From Panacagrimonas perspica (GTDB taxonomy: Bacteria; Pseudomonadota; Gammaproteobacteria; Nevskiales; Nevskiaceae), in contig NZ_SOBT01000010.1 in the NCBI RefSeq assembly GCF_004364935.1, forward strand, positions 434,001 to 498,000: DNA of 64,000 nt, in the 5' to 3' direction. Position 1 is the first letter of the stretch; each line of letters opens with the position of its first letter. Below, piece by piece: positions 18,484-28,483 of the stretch. The position numbers and the translations under genes were made by a program. Below the pieces are notes generated by a model, which saw nothing but the letters and a program-made list of their open reading frames with translations, did not search any database and was not told the DNA's origin.

Positions 18484-18903
18484 ATGAAGATCATCCTGTC
18501 ACGCGATTCCGGTCCCGTCGAAACCCGCGTCGATCTCGAGAAGGATCCGCAGGAAGTCGCGCAGGAGCGCGATCACGAGATCCGCCTGCGCAAGCCCGCC
18601 ACGACCGTCCCCGCCGGTGATCCGCTCACGATGCCGATGTTGGCCGCCATGGGCCACCAGGATCCGATGAGCCAGCAACAGCAGCAGTCGATGCCGACCA
18701 GCATCACCGAGACCAAGGGTGCGTGGAAGCAGCGTGTCGGCTCCGCGAAGATCACCTGGGGCAAGCTCACCGACGACGAACTGCTGCAGACCGAAGGCCA
18801 CATGCAGAAGCTCTCCGGCCTCGTGCAGCAACGCTACGCGATCACGCGCGATGAAGCGACCACGCAGATCAAGGCCTTCTTCGCCCAGTTCAAGACCACC
18901 TGA
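18484..18903 (+). CDS. CsbD-like stress protein with N-terminal extension
   Basis: Protein of 139 residues. The C-terminal half (about 78-139) is a CsbD-type domain: KGAWKQRVGSAKITWGKLTDDEL, then EGHMQKLSGLVQQRYAITRDEA. CsbD proteins are small general-stress proteins of unclear biochemical role. The first ~75 residues are charged and then rich in Met and Gln (MSQQQQQSMP); they are not part of the domain and look flexible. The ATG follows AAGAGGT, a good ribosome site. An 81-nt gap separates it from the BON-domain gene, so the two probably form a stress operon ending at the terminator at 19847-19888. Confidence 0.82.
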   Translation: MKIILSRDSGPVETRVDLEKDPQEVAQERDHEIRLRKPATTVPAGDPLTMPMLAAMGHQDPMSQQQQQSMPTSITETKGAWKQRVGSAKITWGKLTDDELLQTEGHMQKLSGLVQQRYAITRDEATTQIKAFFAQFKTT

Positions 18904-18984
18904 ATCACTTCGCGGGATGCTTCGGGGGACCGTCGTCCGACCGTTCCCGAGAGGCCTCCCGCCGTTTCTCAATGGAGAGAAATC

Positions 18985-19818
18985 ATGAACACCTCATTCC
19001 GTAAAACACTGATCGCTTCGGCGATCGCCGTCCTGTCGCTGGGCGTCGGCAACACCGCGTTCGCCGCCGATACCGTCGCCCAGGACCTGATCGAAGCCCG
19101 CCAGGAAAGCCAGATCTGGACGACGTTCGCGCTGAGCCCCTACCTGCGTGCCAACGATCTCAAGGTCGCGGTCGACAACGGCAAGGCCACGCTCAGCGGC
19201 ACCGTCGAGGAAGGCGTCAACAAGGATCTCGCCCGCCAGATCGCACTCGGCGTCAGCGGCGTGACCTCGGTGGACAACCAGATCGTCGTGAAGCCCGAGT
19301 ACGTCGCTCCGCCTTCGACCGAACGCCGTTACGGTGAAGTCATCGACGACGCGACGATCACCTCCTCGGTGAAGTCCAAGCTGGGGTGGAGCAAGTACAC
19401 CAATGGCCTGACCACCGACGTCGACACGAATCGCGGCAACGTGAAGCTGACCGGCACGGCCGACAGCGAGGCGGCCAAGAGCCTCGCCAGCCAGCTCACG
19501 ATGAACACGCGCGGCGTCGCCTCGGTGGACAACCAGCTCGTGGTCGTCGCGCCGAAGGCCACGATCGTCGACAAGACCAAGGCCGTCACCACCGAAGCCG
19601 GTCACGATGTGGCCGACGGGTGGATCTCCACCAAAGTGAAATCGACGCTGCTGTACTCCAGCAATGTCGACGGCTCCGACATCAAGGTCGATACCAAGAA
19701 CGGCGTCGTGACCCTGAGCGGTCGTGTGGACACCGGTGCGGAACGCGCCCTGGCCATCGAACTCGCCAAGAACGTGCGCGGCGTGAAGAGCGTGCAGTCG
19801 AAGGGCCTCAAGGTCTGA
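18985..19818 (+). CDS. Periplasmic protein with three BON domains (OsmY-like)
   Basis: Exported protein of 277 residues. The signal peptide ends near AFAADT (residues 1-28). Three BON domains follow at about 35-105, 118-190 and 205-277, each with the pattern of a conserved V/I-x-V stretch, a glycine (TLSGTV, KLTGTA, TLSGRV) and a closing G(V)xxVxxxxVV. BON proteins such as OsmY bind membranes or act in envelope-stress responses. Two BON repeats are usual in OsmY, so this has one more. A short ribosome site (GGAGAG) precedes the ATG, and a strong terminator follows the stop. Confidence 0.9.
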   Translation: MNTSFRKTLIASAIAVLSLGVGNTAFAADTVAQDLIEARQESQIWTTFALSPYLRANDLKVAVDNGKATLSGTVEEGVNKDLARQIALGVSGVTSVDNQIVVKPEYVAPPSTERRYGEVIDDATITSSVKSKLGWSKYTNGLTTDVDTNRGNVKLTGTADSEAAKSLASQLTMNTRGVASVDNQLVVVAPKATIVDKTKAVTTEAGHDVADGWISTKVKSTLLYSSNVDGSDIKVDTKNGVVTLSGRVDTGAERALAIELAKNVRGVKSVQSKGLKV

Positions 19819-19846
19819 TACCCGCCTGAAAACGGGGAGCAGCATT

Positions 19847-19888
19847 CGCCGCGCATTCCGTCCCATCGGAATGCGCGGCGTTTTGTTT
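19847..19888 (+). terminator. Rho-independent terminator of the csbD-BON unit
   Basis: A perfect 14-bp stem (19847-19860 with 19867-19880, 6-nt loop) is followed by TTTTGTTT. It begins 28 bases after the BON gene stop codon. Confidence 0.92.
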
Positions 19889-20084
19889 GCGCGTCCCGCC
19901 AGGCGCCGACGAACCGGCGCCGAGGAATTCGCTCGTCCGGGCTTCGTGCGGTAACGAACCGACGCCGCCCGTTCACGCGTCTAAGGTCGTCTTCTGACCC
20001 GATCGGCTCTCCCTGCCGCGCAAGCCGTGCGCGTCACGGCGTATTCGCGGTCTCCCGGCTGGCGCGTTCCAGGGCAATTGAGGC

Positions 20085-20258
20085 ATGAAGCGAAGACTGC
20101 TCGCGTCGAAACGGGATCTGACCGGACTGGTGTGCCTCGTCGGCATGGGCCTGCTGGTGCTGCTCGCGTGGGCGACCCTGCCCGGCAGCGGCGTCGATCC
20201 GGCGCCGCACGGCAACGACGTCACTGCGCCCGCTGCTGGCATCGACGGCCCCGGCTGA
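20085..20258 (+). CDS. Small single-span membrane protein
   Basis: A 57-residue open frame starting MKRRLLASKRDLTGLVCLVG with one hydrophobic span (about residues 13-34, GLVCLVGMGLLVLLAWATL) and a Gly/Pro-rich tail. It ends 2 bases before the GTG proposed as the start of the phospholipase D-like gene, suggesting translational coupling. No family was recognised. A positively charged start, a plausible span and tight spacing support it, but there is no strong ribosome site, so it could be chance. Confidence 0.45.
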   Translation: MKRRLLASKRDLTGLVCLVGMGLLVLLAWATLPGSGVDPAPHGNDVTAPAAGIDGPG

Positions 20259-20260
20259 GC

Positions 20261-21772
<1,512 letters not shown>

Positions 21773-21904
21773 CATGAACCTGCGGCGGCTCCATTGCGCT
21801 GGATCCGCACCGCGTTCTCGCGCGGCCGCGGCATGGACGGCGATCGCGGAGCGTAAGATGCCGCTCGCGCTCCGGCGCTCCAAGGTCAGATCACCCGCTC
21901 GATC

Positions 21905-22648
21905 ATGACCTCGCCCCACAGCCCCAATCAGAACCAGCTTCTCGCGGCGCTGCCGACCGAGGAGTTCGAGCGGCTGCTGCCCGATCTCGAACTCGTGGAG
22001 ATGCGGCTCGGCGATCTGCTCGCCGAATCCGGCGAGACGGCCCGGCACGCCTGGTTTCCCACCAGCGCCATCGTGTCGCTTCATTATGTGCTCGAAAGCG
22101 GCGATGCCTCCGAGATCGCCGGTGTGGGTCACGAAGGCATCGTGGGCGTCTCGCTATTCATGGGCGGCAACACCACGCCCAGCCGCGCGATCGTGCAGAC
22201 CGCGGGCCATGGTTATCGCCTGCGTGCGCAGGCCCTGATCCTCGAGTTCGATCGCGCCGGTCGCCTGATGCGCTTGATGCTGCGCTACACGCAGGCCTTG
22301 ATGGCGCAGATGTCGTTGAGCGGAACCTGCACGCGCCACCACTCGCTGCTGCAGCAGTTGTGCCGCTGGTTGCTGACGACACTCGACCGCATGCCCACGA
22401 ACGATCTGGTCATGACCCAGGAACTGATCGCGGGAATGCTGGGCGTGCGTCGCGAAGGTGTGACCGAAGCCGCCGGAAGGCTGCGCGACCTCGGCGCCAT
22501 CAGCTATCGCCGTGGCCACATCACCGTGCTCGATCGCGAACTGCTGAGCACGCAGGTCTGCGAGTGCTACGGCGTCGTGAAAAAAGAATTCGCCCGCCTG
22601 TTGAGTGACGTACAGCACCGACAGGATTCTGTTTCGGGTGTGAAGTGA
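21905..22648 (+). CDS. Crp/Fnr-family transcriptional regulator
   Basis: Regulator of 247 residues. The cyclic-nucleotide-binding fold is recognisable at about 20-130 (HAWFPTSAIVSLHYVLESGDASEIAGVGHEGIVGVSLFMGG), but the canonical cAMP phosphate-binding RxA signature is not evident. There is no N-terminal Fnr-type cysteine cluster. The C-terminal winged helix is clear (MTQELIAGMLGVRREGVTEAAGRLRDLGAISYRRGHITVLD). Its stop codon overlaps the start region of the hybrid kinase gene (TGATG), so the two are translated together. Regulators of this subgroup often sit beside hybrid kinases. The ligand is unknown. Confidence 0.9.
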   Translation: MTSPHSPNQNQLLAALPTEEFERLLPDLELVEMRLGDLLAESGETARHAWFPTSAIVSLHYVLESGDASEIAGVGHEGIVGVSLFMGGNTTPSRAIVQTAGHGYRLRAQALILEFDRAGRLMRLMLRYTQALMAQMSLSGTCTRHHSLLQQLCRWLLTTLDRMPTNDLVMTQELIAGMLGVRREGVTEAAGRLRDLGAISYRRGHITVLDRELLSTQVCECYGVVKKEFARLLSDVQHRQDSVSGVK

Positions 22649-24342
22649 TGCTCCTCGCCGCAAAGGAAACGCCTTATCCCATGAACAGCGCAGCGTTACG
22701 TGCCCAGGAGGCTTTGCTGAAAACGCAGGCCCTGGGCAATGCGATTCTCAACAGCGCCACGTTCTCGATCATCGCCACTGACGAGAAAGGCATCATCCAG
22801 CTGTTCAACGTCGGCGCCGAACGCATGCTCGGTTACAAGGCCGAGGAGGTCGTGAACCGCATCAGCCCGAGCGACATCCACGATCACGCCGAGGTCATGG
22901 CCCGCGCGCTGGCCTTGAGCAAGGAGTTCTCGACGCCAATCTCGGCCGGCTTCGGCTCGCTCGCGTTCAAGGCCTCGCGCGGCATCGAAGACAGCTACGA
23001 GCTGACCTACATTTCCAAGGATGGCGGGCGTTTCCCGGCGCTGGTGTCGATCACGGCATTGCGCGACGACGACGAAGCGATCATTGGCTATCTGCTGATC
23101 GGTACCGACAACTCCGTGCGCAAGCAGGTCGAGGCGGAACTGCTGCAGGCCAAGGCAGCCGCGGAGAAGGCGAACTTCGCGAAGTCGGATTTCCTTTCCA
23201 ACATGAGCCACGAACTGCGCTCGCCGCTAAACGCGATCCTCGGCTTCGCGCAGTTGATGGATTCGGACAAGGTGCAGCTCACGCGTGACCAGAAGAGCAA
23301 CACCGGTCACATTCTCAAGGCGGGCTGGTATCTGCTGGACCTGATCAACGAGATCCTCGATCTGGCACTGGTCGAGTCCGGGAAGATGCAGCTCTCCCAG
23401 GAGCCGACGGCGCTGGACCGCGTGCTGCTCGACTGTCATTCGATGATCGAGCCGCAGGCGCGCAGCCAGCGCATCGCGATGGACGTCTGCCATTTCGAGC
23501 AGCCCTGCTACATCCAGGCGGATCACACTCGCGTCAAACAGGTCCTGCTCAACCTGCTGTCGAACGCCATCAAGTACAACCGGGCCGGCGGCAGCGTCAG
23601 CGTGACCTGCGATCAGTCCTCCGCCTCGCGAATCCGCATCAGCGTCACCGACACCGGCCTGGGCCTGTCGCCGGACAAGCTCGCGCAACTGTTCCAGCCT
23701 TTCAACCGGCTGGGTCAGGAGTCGAGCGGCCAGGAAGGCACCGGCATCGGCCTGGTGATGACCAAGCGGCTGGTCGAGCTGATGGGCGGCATCATCGGCG
23801 TCGAGAGTACGGTCGGCCAGGGCAGCGTGTTCTGGATCGACTGGCTTCGCGCCGTCGAACCGGATCTCGATCCTGCGATCGAGGAGTTCCCCGATGACGC
23901 GCAGGCGTCGCCGGCCGGCGACGTCGCGCAGCACACGCTGCTGTACGTCGAGGACAATCCGGCCAACCTGAGCCTGGTCGAACAGCTCATCGCGCGCCGT
24001 CCGGGCCTGCACCTGCTCAGCGCCCAGGACGCTGTCGTCGGCATCCGCATCGCGCGCGAACGGCTGCCGGCCGTAATCCTGATGGACATCAATCTGCCGG
24101 GCATCAGTGGCATCAATGCGCTGCGCATCCTGCGGGAGGACCCGGTGACGCAGCACATCCCGGTGGTCGCCGTCAGCGCCAACGCGATGCCCTACGACAT
24201 CCGCAAGGGCCTGGAAGCGGGTTTCTTCCGCTACCTGACCAAGCCGATCAGGGTCGATGCCTTCATGGCGGTCCTGGATGCCGCCATCGAGTACGCCGAA
24301 AGCGGCCTGGGCGGCGCCGGCGTGAGGAAGATCCGCCGATGA
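22648..24342 (+). CDS. PAS-containing hybrid histidine kinase
   Basis: Soluble sensor kinase of 564 residues. One PAS domain (about 30-160) starts ILNSATFSIIATDEKGIIQLFNVGAERMLGY. HisKA has His188 (NMSHELRSPLNAILGF). HATPase_c covers about 290-400 (N-box LLSNAIKYN, DTGLGL, GTGIGLVM). A C-terminal receiver domain has Asp480 (ILMDINLPGISG) and the Lys of YLTKP. There is no Hpt domain. ATG 22648 overlaps the upstream stop codon; a GTG at 22645 and an ATG at 22681 are alternatives. The next gene overlaps by 4 bases and encodes another receiver, a possible phosphorelay partner. Confidence 0.92.
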   Translation: MLLAAKETPYPMNSAALRAQEALLKTQALGNAILNSATFSIIATDEKGIIQLFNVGAERMLGYKAEEVVNRISPSDIHDHAEVMARALALSKEFSTPISAGFGSLAFKASRGIEDSYELTYISKDGGRFPALVSITALRDDDEAIIGYLLIGTDNSVRKQVEAELLQAKAAAEKANFAKSDFLSNMSHELRSPLNAILGFAQLMDSDKVQLTRDQKSNTGHILKAGWYLLDLINEILDLALVESGKMQLSQEPTALDRVLLDCHSMIEPQARSQRIAMDVCHFEQPCYIQADHTRVKQVLLNLLSNAIKYNRAGGSVSVTCDQSSASRIRISVTDTGLGLSPDKLAQLFQPFNRLGQESSGQEGTGIGLVMTKRLVELMGGIIGVESTVGQGSVFWIDWLRAVEPDLDPAIEEFPDDAQASPAGDVAQHTLLYVEDNPANLSLVEQLIARRPGLHLLSAQDAVVGIRIARERLPAVILMDINLPGISGINALRILREDPVTQHIPVVAVSANAMPYDIRKGLEAGFFRYLTKPIRVDAFMAVLDAAIEYAESGLGGAGVRKIRR

Positions 24343-25154
24343 TCCTCGCCGCCGACATCCTGCAGGCTCGCATCCTGATCGTGGACGACAAGATCGCGAA
24401 CGTCCGACTGCTCGAACAGATGCTGGCGGGCGCCGGATATTCCTCGGTCAGCTCGACGATGGATCCGACCCGGGTCGCTGCGCTGCATCGCGAATACCGC
24501 TACGACCTGATCCTGCTCGACCTGCAGATGCCGGGCATGGACGGCTTCGAAGTGCTCGATTCCCTGAGAGCGCTCGAAGCCGGCAGCTATCTGCCCGTGC
24601 TCGCCATCACCGCGCAGCCGGGCCACGAACTGCGCGCCCTTCAGGCCGGTGCGCGGGATTTCGTATCCAAGCCTTTCGAAATGCTGCAGATCAAGACACG
24701 CATCCACAATCTGTTGGAAGTGCGACTGCTGTATCGCGCACTCGCGGATCACAATCTGCGGCTCGAACAGACGGTGCTGGCGCGAACCGCGGAACTGCGT
24801 GCAAGCGAAGAGCGGTTCCAGCGGCTGACCGAGCTATCGTCCGACTGGTACTGGGAACAGGATGCGAACGGCGCCTTCACCCAGGTTTCCGGTCCGGCGC
24901 TGGAGATGCTCGGAGTCCGCGCCGAGAACGATATCGGCTGGAACGAGTCAGAGCGCAGCGTGCTGAACGGCCACATCGCCGCACGGCGTCCGTTTCTCGA
25001 TTTCGTCTACAGCCGCGTCGACCCCGATGGCGCGACGCAATACTTTCAAGTCAGTGGCGAGCCGATGTTCGATCCACTGGGTCGGTATTGCGGCTATCGT
25101 GGTGTGGGAATGGACGTCACGGCCCGCATGCGGGTCACTGCGACGCGCAATTGA
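24339..25154 (+). CDS. Response regulator with receiver, coiled-coil and PAS domains, no output domain
   Basis: Protein of 271 residues. The receiver domain (about 8-125) has Asp61 in LILLDLQMPGMDG, Asp16-17 in LIVDDK, and Lys in FVSKPF. A helical linker follows (RALADHNLRLEQTVLARTAELRASEERF), then a PAS domain (about 157-265, LTELSSDWYWEQDANGAFTQVSGPALEMLG) ending at the PAC-like GYRGVGMDVTARMR. The gene stops there; relatives often continue into GGDEF, EAL or kinase domains. There is no sign of a frameshift in the ~140 bases downstream, so the short form looks genuine. It overlaps the hybrid kinase by ATGA. Role: likely a signalling adaptor in that relay. Confidence 0.88.
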   Translation: MILAADILQARILIVDDKIANVRLLEQMLAGAGYSSVSSTMDPTRVAALHREYRYDLILLDLQMPGMDGFEVLDSLRALEAGSYLPVLAITAQPGHELRALQAGARDFVSKPFEMLQIKTRIHNLLEVRLLYRALADHNLRLEQTVLARTAELRASEERFQRLTELSSDWYWEQDANGAFTQVSGPALEMLGVRAENDIGWNESERSVLNGHIAARRPFLDFVYSRVDPDGATQYFQVSGEPMFDPLGRYCGYRGVGMDVTARMRVTATRN

Positions 25155-25293
25155 CGGCCAATCGTCCCGTCCCGACAGGTTCGCGCTGACGCAGGAAGCG
25201 CCAGCGCACCGATACGACGAGTCCGCCCCGGTCCCGGCAGCGAGGCGCGGAGCAGGACAACGACATCCTCGGCAACCGATTTTCAGGAGAAGA

Positions 25294-25890
25294 ATGACGC
25301 GTTCCGGCAAGCGAAGGACCCCCTCGAGCGCAAGCGTCGATCGGGCGTTCGACTCCTTCCTTCAGGCGTCGGTCGACGAGGATCGCGAGGACCGGCTGCT
25401 GAGCGTGTTGTCCGCACTCGCGAGACTCGACCTGGATCCCTGGAAGGAAGCGGCTGAACTCGCCGCGCTTCCCACGGCCGCCGCGATCGAGCGCCTGACC
25501 GGATTGATCGCCTCGCTTCCCGATGCGTCCGCGACTCCACGCGACGCCGCTGGAATCGCCGCACGACTCGTCACCCGGCTGCCGTCGTCGCAGCGGGCAC
25601 CGATCGATTCGGAAGAGCAGCCCGAGCCGGCGGGGGATTCGGCCGAGCCAAGCGCACCCTTCGATTCGGATCCGGACGAGGGGCGCGGCCCCTCCCGCTG
25701 GTACAGCGGGCCGCTGCTGTCGATCGCCCTCGTCTTCGTCGTGATCCTGCTGGCGTTCTCCATTTTCAGCGGGCGGGCGCCGTACGACCTGTTCACCCCG
25801 CCCGACGACGGGGCCGGGCATTCGTCCCTGAACGTCACGCCGCGGTCGGGACCGCCCGCGACACCTTCACGCCCCGCCCGCGACGAATAA
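25294..25890 (+). CDS. Hypothetical single-pass membrane protein
   Basis: Protein of 198 residues of unknown function. The first ~145 residues are soluble, with basic residues at the start and an acidic, proline-rich patch (SEEQPEPAGDSAEPSAPFDS). A transmembrane helix lies at about 149-169 (GPLLSIALVFVVILLAFSIF), followed by a short Pro/Ser-rich tail. The helix position fits a tail-anchored protein. ATG 25294 follows AGGAGA closely; upstream in-frame codons lack support. It lies 139 bases after the REC-PAS gene on the same strand and could be its last partner. No motif was recognised. Confidence 0.6.
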   Translation: MTRSGKRRTPSSASVDRAFDSFLQASVDEDREDRLLSVLSALARLDLDPWKEAAELAALPTAAAIERLTGLIASLPDASATPRDAAGIAARLVTRLPSSQRAPIDSEEQPEPAGDSAEPSAPFDSDPDEGRGPSRWYSGPLLSIALVFVVILLAFSIFSGRAPYDLFTPPDDGAGHSSLNVTPRSGPPATPSRPARDE

Positions 25891-26208
25891 TCGCAGCGAC
25901 TCGACCGGCCGCAACCGACGTCGACACCGCCCGGTCGCCTGCTTTCGACCCCACCCGGCGCGCGTCGCCGGTCATCGGGGCCATCGAATGCACCCGTTAC
26001 CCAGGTCCGCTCCTGCCTCCAACGGGCGTCAAACTCCGCGAAAAATTGCGGTTTCAACCGCCATCTTTTCGCCTACGGCCCGTCGCCGCCGACCCACGCC
26101 GCCCGTCGATCTCGATACGCGTGGCTGATTTCGATATTTTGTAGGACAATCTTGCCCCATCATTCTGCGCTCACCAGAACGCCCCGGGCCCAAGGAGGCC
26201 CAACCGCC
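25891..26208. other. Intergenic region upstream of the carboxylase-ligase cluster
   Basis: This 318-base gap probably carries the promoter of the cluster starting at 26209. It has an AT-rich patch around 26128-26150 (gatttcgatattttgtagg), unusual for this GC-rich DNA and a candidate promoter core, and a strong AAGGAGG ribosome site about 11 bases before the ligase ATG. No gene or repeat was identified. Confidence 0.4.
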
Positions 26209-27681
26209 ATGCAGATCGGCGCTCTCATCCGTCGCGCAGCACTTCAGTTCAAGGACGCCCCCTGCCTCACGGAGGGCAATCGCACGCTCAGTTTCCGCGA
26301 CTTCGATCGCCTGACGGACCAACTCGGCAACGCGCTGCTGGCCTTGGGCCTGAAGCCCGGCGACCGGGTCGGGGTGCTGCTGCCCAATGGCATCGACTGC
26401 CTGATCGCGTACTACGCGCTCGCCAAGAACGGCCTGGTCCGCGTGGGTCTGAACATCCGCGAGACCCTGGACAACCACAAGTACAAGCTCGGCGAGGTCT
26501 CGGCGCGGGGACTGATCCACGGTCTCGACCAGGGCCTGGGCCACGAGTTCGACATTCCGCTGTCGCGGCTGCAGGACCTGATCCAGACCGGCGAGAACAA
26601 GGTCTGCGCCGTGGATCGTCCGCTCGATGCGCCGTATCGCCTGGGCTTCACCGGCGGCACCACCGGCAACGCCAAGGCGGTGACCCTGACCACGCGCGGC
26701 GAGCTGGCCGAGCTGGCGGCATTCCTGGCCGACTTCATTCCCGACCTGACGCAGGGCGAAACCTTCCTGCACGCCTCGCCGATCTCGCACGCCTCGGGCG
26801 CGTTCTTCCTGCCGGGCCTGGCGCGCGGCATCCGTCACCTGGTCATGACCAAGTTCGAGCCGGCGGAATTCCTGGAGCTGGCTGCGCGAGAGAAGGCGAC
26901 GCACACCTTCCTGGTGCCGACGATGCTCGCGATGATCCTCGAGCAGCCCGACACGCACGACTCGAAGCTCAAGCTGCGCGGCATCTACTACGGCGCGTCG
27001 CCGATCTCGCCGAACGTGCTGACGCGCGGTGAACAGCGCTTCGGCCGCATCTTCTCGCAGACCTACGGGCAGGCCGAGAGCCCGATGGTGATCACGTACC
27101 TCGGGCCCAAGGATCACGACCGCGTCGGCTCCTGCGGTCGCCCGTATTCGTTCGTCGAGGTCGGCATCGTCGACGACGACGACCGCTTCTTGCCCGCGGG
27201 TGGCGTCGGCGAGATCGTCTGCCGCGGACCGCAGCTGATGTCGCATTACTGGAACCGTCCGGAAGCCACCGAGAAGGCCTTCCGCAACGGCTGGCTGCAC
27301 ACTGGCGACGTCGGACGCATGGACGAGGACGGCTTCTTCTACATCCTCGATCGCAAGAACGACATGCTGATCTCGGGCGGCTTCAACGTGTACCCGCGCG
27401 AAGTCGAAGAAGTGCTGCAGGAATTCCCGGGCGTCATCGAAACCGCGGTCGTCGGCCTGCCCGACGAGAAGTGGGGCGATCGCCTGCACGCCGTCATCAC
27501 CGCGCGTGCCGGCGTCACCGTCGAGGACGTGCTGGCCTTCGCGAAGACGAAACTCGCCGGCTACAAGATGCCGCGCTCGATGGAGATCTGGCCCGAGCTG
27601 CCCAAGTCCGGCGCCAACAAGATCCTGCGGCGCGCAGTGCGGGATCGGGTGGTCGCGGCGCGGACGTCGGGCAGACCTTGA
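26209..27681 (+). CDS. AMP-dependent acyl-CoA synthetase/ligase
   Basis: ANL-superfamily ligase of 490 residues that activates a carboxylic acid to its acyl-AMP and then its CoA thioester. The P-loop-like A3 motif reads LGFTGGTTGNAKAVTLT. A5 is QTYGQAESP, A7 is WLHTGDVGRMDEDGFFYILDRKNDMLISGGFNVYPREVEE, and the C-terminal catalytic lysine lies in KSGANKILRR. Mid-sequence HASPISHASGAF lines the acyl pocket. The start follows AAGGAGG. As first gene of the set ending at 33639, it would activate the acid that feeds or leaves the biotin-dependent reaction. The acyl substrate cannot be read from sequence. Confidence 0.92.
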   Translation: MQIGALIRRAALQFKDAPCLTEGNRTLSFRDFDRLTDQLGNALLALGLKPGDRVGVLLPNGIDCLIAYYALAKNGLVRVGLNIRETLDNHKYKLGEVSARGLIHGLDQGLGHEFDIPLSRLQDLIQTGENKVCAVDRPLDAPYRLGFTGGTTGNAKAVTLTTRGELAELAAFLADFIPDLTQGETFLHASPISHASGAFFLPGLARGIRHLVMTKFEPAEFLELAAREKATHTFLVPTMLAMILEQPDTHDSKLKLRGIYYGASPISPNVLTRGEQRFGRIFSQTYGQAESPMVITYLGPKDHDRVGSCGRPYSFVEVGIVDDDDRFLPAGGVGEIVCRGPQLMSHYWNRPEATEKAFRNGWLHTGDVGRMDEDGFFYILDRKNDMLISGGFNVYPREVEEVLQEFPGVIETAVVGLPDEKWGDRLHAVITARAGVTVEDVLAFAKTKLAGYKMPRSMEIWPELPKSGANKILRRAVRDRVVAARTSGRP

Positions 27682-27696
27682 GCCTCTGAGGTCTTT

Positions 27697-27823
27697 ACCG
27701 CAAAGGCGCAAAGGGAAAAGAAAGGACGCAGAGAGAAGCGAAGAACTAGAAACGGCGCACTCGGTGAACGACTCGATGACGATGTCCTTTGCGACCTTTC
27801 TTTTCCCTTTGCGCCTTTGCGGT
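27697..27823. repeat. CGCAAAGG-type palindromic intergenic element, copy B
   Basis: The cleanest copy. Left arm 27697-27725 and right arm 27795-27823 are perfect 29-bp reverse complements. They begin ACCGCAAAGGCGCAAAGG and enclose a ~69-base centre. It lies between the CoA ligase stop and the 203-aa gene. A transcript crossing it would form a very stable hairpin. Confidence 0.92.
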
Positions 27824-27855
27824 GGATATCTGCGAAGTACGAGGAGCATTTCCTG

Positions 27856-28464
27856 ATGGCAACACCTGATTCGCACCTGGTCCTCCACGGCCTCGCGATC
27901 AAGAAGCACGCCGACGCTGAGGCGGTCTCGAAGCTGATCGGCCTCCCGGTCGATCGCGTGAAGACCGCGCTGGCCGACGCCGTCAAGCGCGGCCGCGCCG
28001 TCGAGGCGCAGGGCCGCTACATCCTCGCGCCGATGGCGCGCATGTCGCTCGACGGCGAATACTCCAAGTACTACTCGGACCTGCGCGCCAACGCCGATTT
28101 CGTCGCCGCGTACGAGGGCTTCGAGCGCGTCAACGTCGAGCTCAAGACGCTGATCACCGACTGGCAGACGATGGACGTCGCCGGCAAGCGCGTGCCCAAC
28201 GATCACTCCAACGAGGCGCACGACCAGCGCGTCATCGATCGCCTGGGCGAGATGCACGAGCGCGCCGACAAGCTGTTCGCACGGCTCGCCGCCGGCCTGC
28301 CGCGCCTGCAGATCTATCGCGATCACCTGCTCGCGGCGCTGGAGAAGGCCGAGGACGGCGCCATCGAATGGGTCAGCGACGCGCGCATCGACAGCTACCA
28401 CACGGTCTGGTTCGAGCTGCACGAAGAGCTGCTGCGCCTGATGGGCCGCACCCGCACCGAATAG
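27856..28464 (+). CDS. Uncharacterised 202-residue partner of the PPDK-like protein
   Basis: Soluble protein of 202 residues with no function I can name. Residues ~10-60 look like a winged-helix unit (KKHADAEAVSKLIGLPVDRVKTALADAVKRGRAVEAQGRYILAP). The rest is helical and rich in charged residues, with conserved-looking YSKYYSDLRANADFVAAYEGFERVN and IDSYHTVWFELHEELLRLMGR. It sits 19 bases before the PPDK-like gene. From memory, unverified, the short PpdK of mycobacteria also neighbours a ~200-residue unknown protein, which would support a functional pair. The start follows AGGAGC. It could be a regulatory or substrate-binding subunit. Confidence 0.72.
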   Translation: MATPDSHLVLHGLAIKKHADAEAVSKLIGLPVDRVKTALADAVKRGRAVEAQGRYILAPMARMSLDGEYSKYYSDLRANADFVAAYEGFERVNVELKTLITDWQTMDVAGKRVPNDHSNEAHDQRVIDRLGEMHERADKLFARLAAGLPRLQIYRDHLLAALEKAEDGAIEWVSDARIDSYHTVWFELHEELLRLMGRTRTE

Positions 28465-28483
28465 AACGAGGACGAAAACACGT

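Noticed and set aside
24339-25293. REC-PAS gene considered as a frameshifted GGDEF or kinase gene
   Set aside because: No GGDEF, EAL or kinase motif was seen in the ~140 bases after the stop before the next gene.
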